Source of the DNA: Allosalinactinospora lopnorensis
Lineage (GTDB): Bacteria; Actinomycetota; Actinomycetes; Streptosporangiales; Streptosporangiaceae
Assembly (NCBI RefSeq): GCF_000981225.1
Contig: NZ_LAJC01000065.1
Span: 1-33,819, forward strand
DNA length: 33,819 nucleotides
Direction: 5' to 3'
The notes beneath the pieces are model-generated. The model was not told the origin of the DNA. It was given only the letters and a program-made list of their open reading frames with translations, and did no database searches. Position 1 is the stretch's first letter. Every line of letters begins with the position of its first letter. This document shows positions 32,331 through 33,819 of the stretch, piece after piece. The position numbers were made by a program, and so were the translations under genes.

Positions 32331-33692
32331 ATGACGCTATGGGCGACCAGAGGCTCCGGAACGGAAGGGGCGCAACCGGGCGGTTCCGCCCCCGCGGCCT
32401 GGGTGCGCGAGGTGGACCGCGAGCACGTCTGGCACCCCTACGCCGCCATCCCGCCGGCCGAGGCTCCCTATGTGGTCACCGGGGCGCGCGGGACCCGGCT
32501 GCGCCTGGCCGGTGCCGACGGAGCGGAGCACGAGGCCGTGGACGCGATGTCGTCCTGGTGGTCGGCGATCCACGGCTATGCCCACCCGGTCCTCGACGCC
32601 GCCGTCCGCTCCCAGCTCGACCGGTTCGGCCATGTCATGTTCGGCGGCCTGACCCACGAGCCCGCGGCACGCATCGCCGCCGACTTGGTCGAGCTCACCC
32701 CCGAACCGCTGCGGCACGTGTTCCTCGCCGACTCCGGCTCGGTCTCGGTCGAGGTGGCGCTCAAGATGTGCCTGCAGTACTGGCGCTCGCGGGGCCGCCC
32801 GCGCAAGCGCCGGGTGCTGACCTGGCGCGGCGGGTACCACGGGGACACCTTCCACGCCATGTCGGTGTGCGATCCCGACGGCGGCATGCACGCGCTGTGG
32901 GGCGACGTCCTGCCCCGGCAGATCTTCGCCGACGCGCCGCCCTCCGGCTGCGCCGCCGGGACCGACCCCGACTACATCGCCCACCTCGACGAGCTGGTCG
33001 GGGCGCACGCCGACGAGGTCGCCGCTGTGATCGTCGAGCCGGTGGTGCAGGGCGCCGGAGGGATGCGTTTCCACGATCCCGGCTACCTGAGGGCGCTGCG
33101 CGAGATCACCGACCGGCACGACGTGCTGCTGGTCTTCGACGAGATCGCCACCGGGTTCGGCCGCACCGGCGAGCTGTTCGCCGCGGAGCACGCCGGCGTC
33201 GCCCCCGACGTGATGTGCCTGGGCAAGGCGCTCACCGGGGGATACCTCAGCCTGGCGGCGGCGCTGTGCACGAGCCGGGTGGCGGAGGGCATCGCCGGCG
33301 GGGAGGTGCCGGTGCTCGCGCACGGCCCCACGTTCATGGGCAACCCGCTGGCCTGCGCGGTGGCCGCCGCCTCCGTCGGGCTGTTGCGGGAGGGGGACTG
33401 GCGTTCCGATGTCGCCCGGGTCGAGTCCGGGCTGCGCGGCGGCCTGGCCCCCGCACGGGAGTTGCCCGGGGTGCGCGACGTGCGGGTGCTCGGTGCGATC
33501 GGGGTGATCGAGCTCGACCGGCCGGTGGACATGCGCCCGGCGACCAGGGCGGCCCTGGAGGCCGGGGTGTGGTTGCGGCCGTTCCGCACCATGGTGTACG
33601 CGATGCCGCCCTACATCTGCGACGACGCCGAGGTAGCCCGGATCGCCGAGGGGATGGTCGCGGCGGCGCGGGCGTCGCTGGAGCAGACGTGA
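32331..33692 (+). CDS. bioA: Adenosylmethionine-8-amino-7-oxononanoate aminotransferase
   Basis: BioA converts 8-amino-7-oxononanoate to 7,8-diaminononanoate using S-adenosylmethionine as the amino donor. The 453-residue class III aminotransferase shows [12 protein letters not shown] at the N-terminus, the [16 protein letters not shown] substrate loop typical of Bio[30 protein letters not shown], and [14 protein letters not shown]. The cofactor lysine is K299 in [11 protein letters not shown], and [12 protein letters not shown] follows. The ATG at 32331 has no clear ribosome site, so the mRNA may be leaderless. Its stop overlaps the GTG of bioD (GTGA), indicating translational coupling. Confidence 0.95.
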   Translation: MTLWATRGSGTEGAQPGGSAPAAWVREVDREHVWHPYAAIPPAEAPYVVTGARGTRLRLAGADGAEHEAVDAMSSWWSAIHGYAHPVLDAAVRSQLDRFGHVMFGGLTHEPAARIAADLVELTPEPLRHVFLADSGSVSVEVALKMCLQYWRSRGRPRKRRVLTWRGGYHGDTFHAMSVCDPDGGMHALWGDVLPRQIFADAPPSGCAAGTDPDYIAHLDELVGAHADEVAAVIVEPVVQGAGGMRFHDPGYLRALREITDRHDVLLVFDEIATGFGRTGELFAAEHAGVAPDVMCLGKALTGGYLSLAAALCTSRVAEGIAGGEVPVLAHGPTFMGNPLACAVAAASVGLLREGDWRSDVARVESGLRGGLAPARELPGVRDVRVLGAIGVIELDRPVDMRPATRAALEAGVWLRPFRTMVYAMPPYICDDAEVARIAEGMVAAARASLEQT

Positions 33693-33819
33693 GGGTTCTC
33701 ATCGTCACGGGAACCGGCACCGGGGTCGGCAAGACCGTCGCCACCGCGGCGATCGCCGCGGTGGCGGCCGGGCGCGGCGAGCGCGTGGCGGTGCTCAAAC
33801 CGGCGCAGACGGGGGTGGG
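33689..33819 (+). CDS. bioD: Dethiobiotin synthetase, 5' part (runs off the end)
   Basis: Only the first 43 codons are in the window. They begin [24 protein letters not shown], the P-loop at the start of BioD, and continue with LKPAQTGV, which carries the conserved lysine and threonine. BioD closes the ureido ring using ATP and carbon dioxide. The GTG start overlaps the bioA stop by 3 bases (GTGA). bioB would be expected soon downstream, outside the window. Confidence 0.93.
   Translation, partial: MRVLIVTGTGTGVGKTVATAAIAAVAAGRGERVAVLKPAQTGV

Noticed and set aside
1-33819. Mobile elements, CRISPR arrays, tRNA or rRNA genes
   Set aside because: I saw no transposase or integrase motifs, no regularly spaced direct repeats, and no clover-leaf or rRNA signatures; base composition is even across the window.

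Overview
The window is a very GC-rich actinobacterial chromosome segment. Evidence is the strong G/C bias at third codon positions, frequent GTG starts, an alpha-mannosyltransferase of the MgtA type, a DasR-type operator, tandem Lrp regulators and paired clpP genes. The gene style suggests Nocardiopsaceae or a related family (Nocardiopsis, Streptomonospora, Thermobifida), but this is an inference from style and not a database match. I see no phage, insertion sequence, CRISPR array, tRNA or rRNA. Almost everything looks like resident chromosomal metabolism and housekeeping.

Left to right: (1) 79-2132, a minus-strand clpP pair, the upstream copy frameshifted, preceded by a small unknown gene. 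(2) 2310-8741, a plus-strand homogentisate catabolic operon: an MBL-fold protein, an aromatic FAD monooxygenase, homogentisate 1,2-dioxygenase, an orphan 284-residue protein and fumarylacetoacetase. No glutathione-type maleylacetoacetate isomerase is present, so the orphan protein is the most interesting unknown here. (3) 8792-11076, an exported unknown protein facing a secreted glycerophosphodiester phosphodiesterase. (4) 11185-12758, a GH20 beta-N-acetylhexosaminidase with a DasR-like operator just upstream. (5) 12882-16237, a tandem-domain Lrp regulator divergent from a membrane transporter and a glycosyltransferase. (6) 16307-19108, a coiled-coil small protein, then a LysR regulator divergent from an aminotransferase. 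(7) 19186-22457, an MgtA-like mannosyltransferase, a DUF6457 small protein and an AGCS sodium:alanine/glycine symporter. (8) 22560-27913, minus-strand thiD, a DUF368 membrane protein, a Ser/Thr kinase and an acyl-CoA synthetase. (9) 28252-30765, ornithine aminotransferase and a secreted SGNH hydrolase. (10) 30882-33819, the biotin genes bioF (minus) divergent from bioA and bioD (plus), bioD running off the end.

Four genes (second clpP, GH20 hexosaminidase, a GT4 glycosyltransferase and DUF368) are each broken by what reads as loss of exactly one base, in three cases a G lost from a short G run after an A on the plus strand. So many identical lesions in conserved genes point to systematic sequence error rather than decay. 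They are flagged as broken as written, but the genes are probably intact in the organism. Convergent gene pairs are separated by strong stem-loops, and several divergent or upstream regions carry clear inverted repeats that look like operators.
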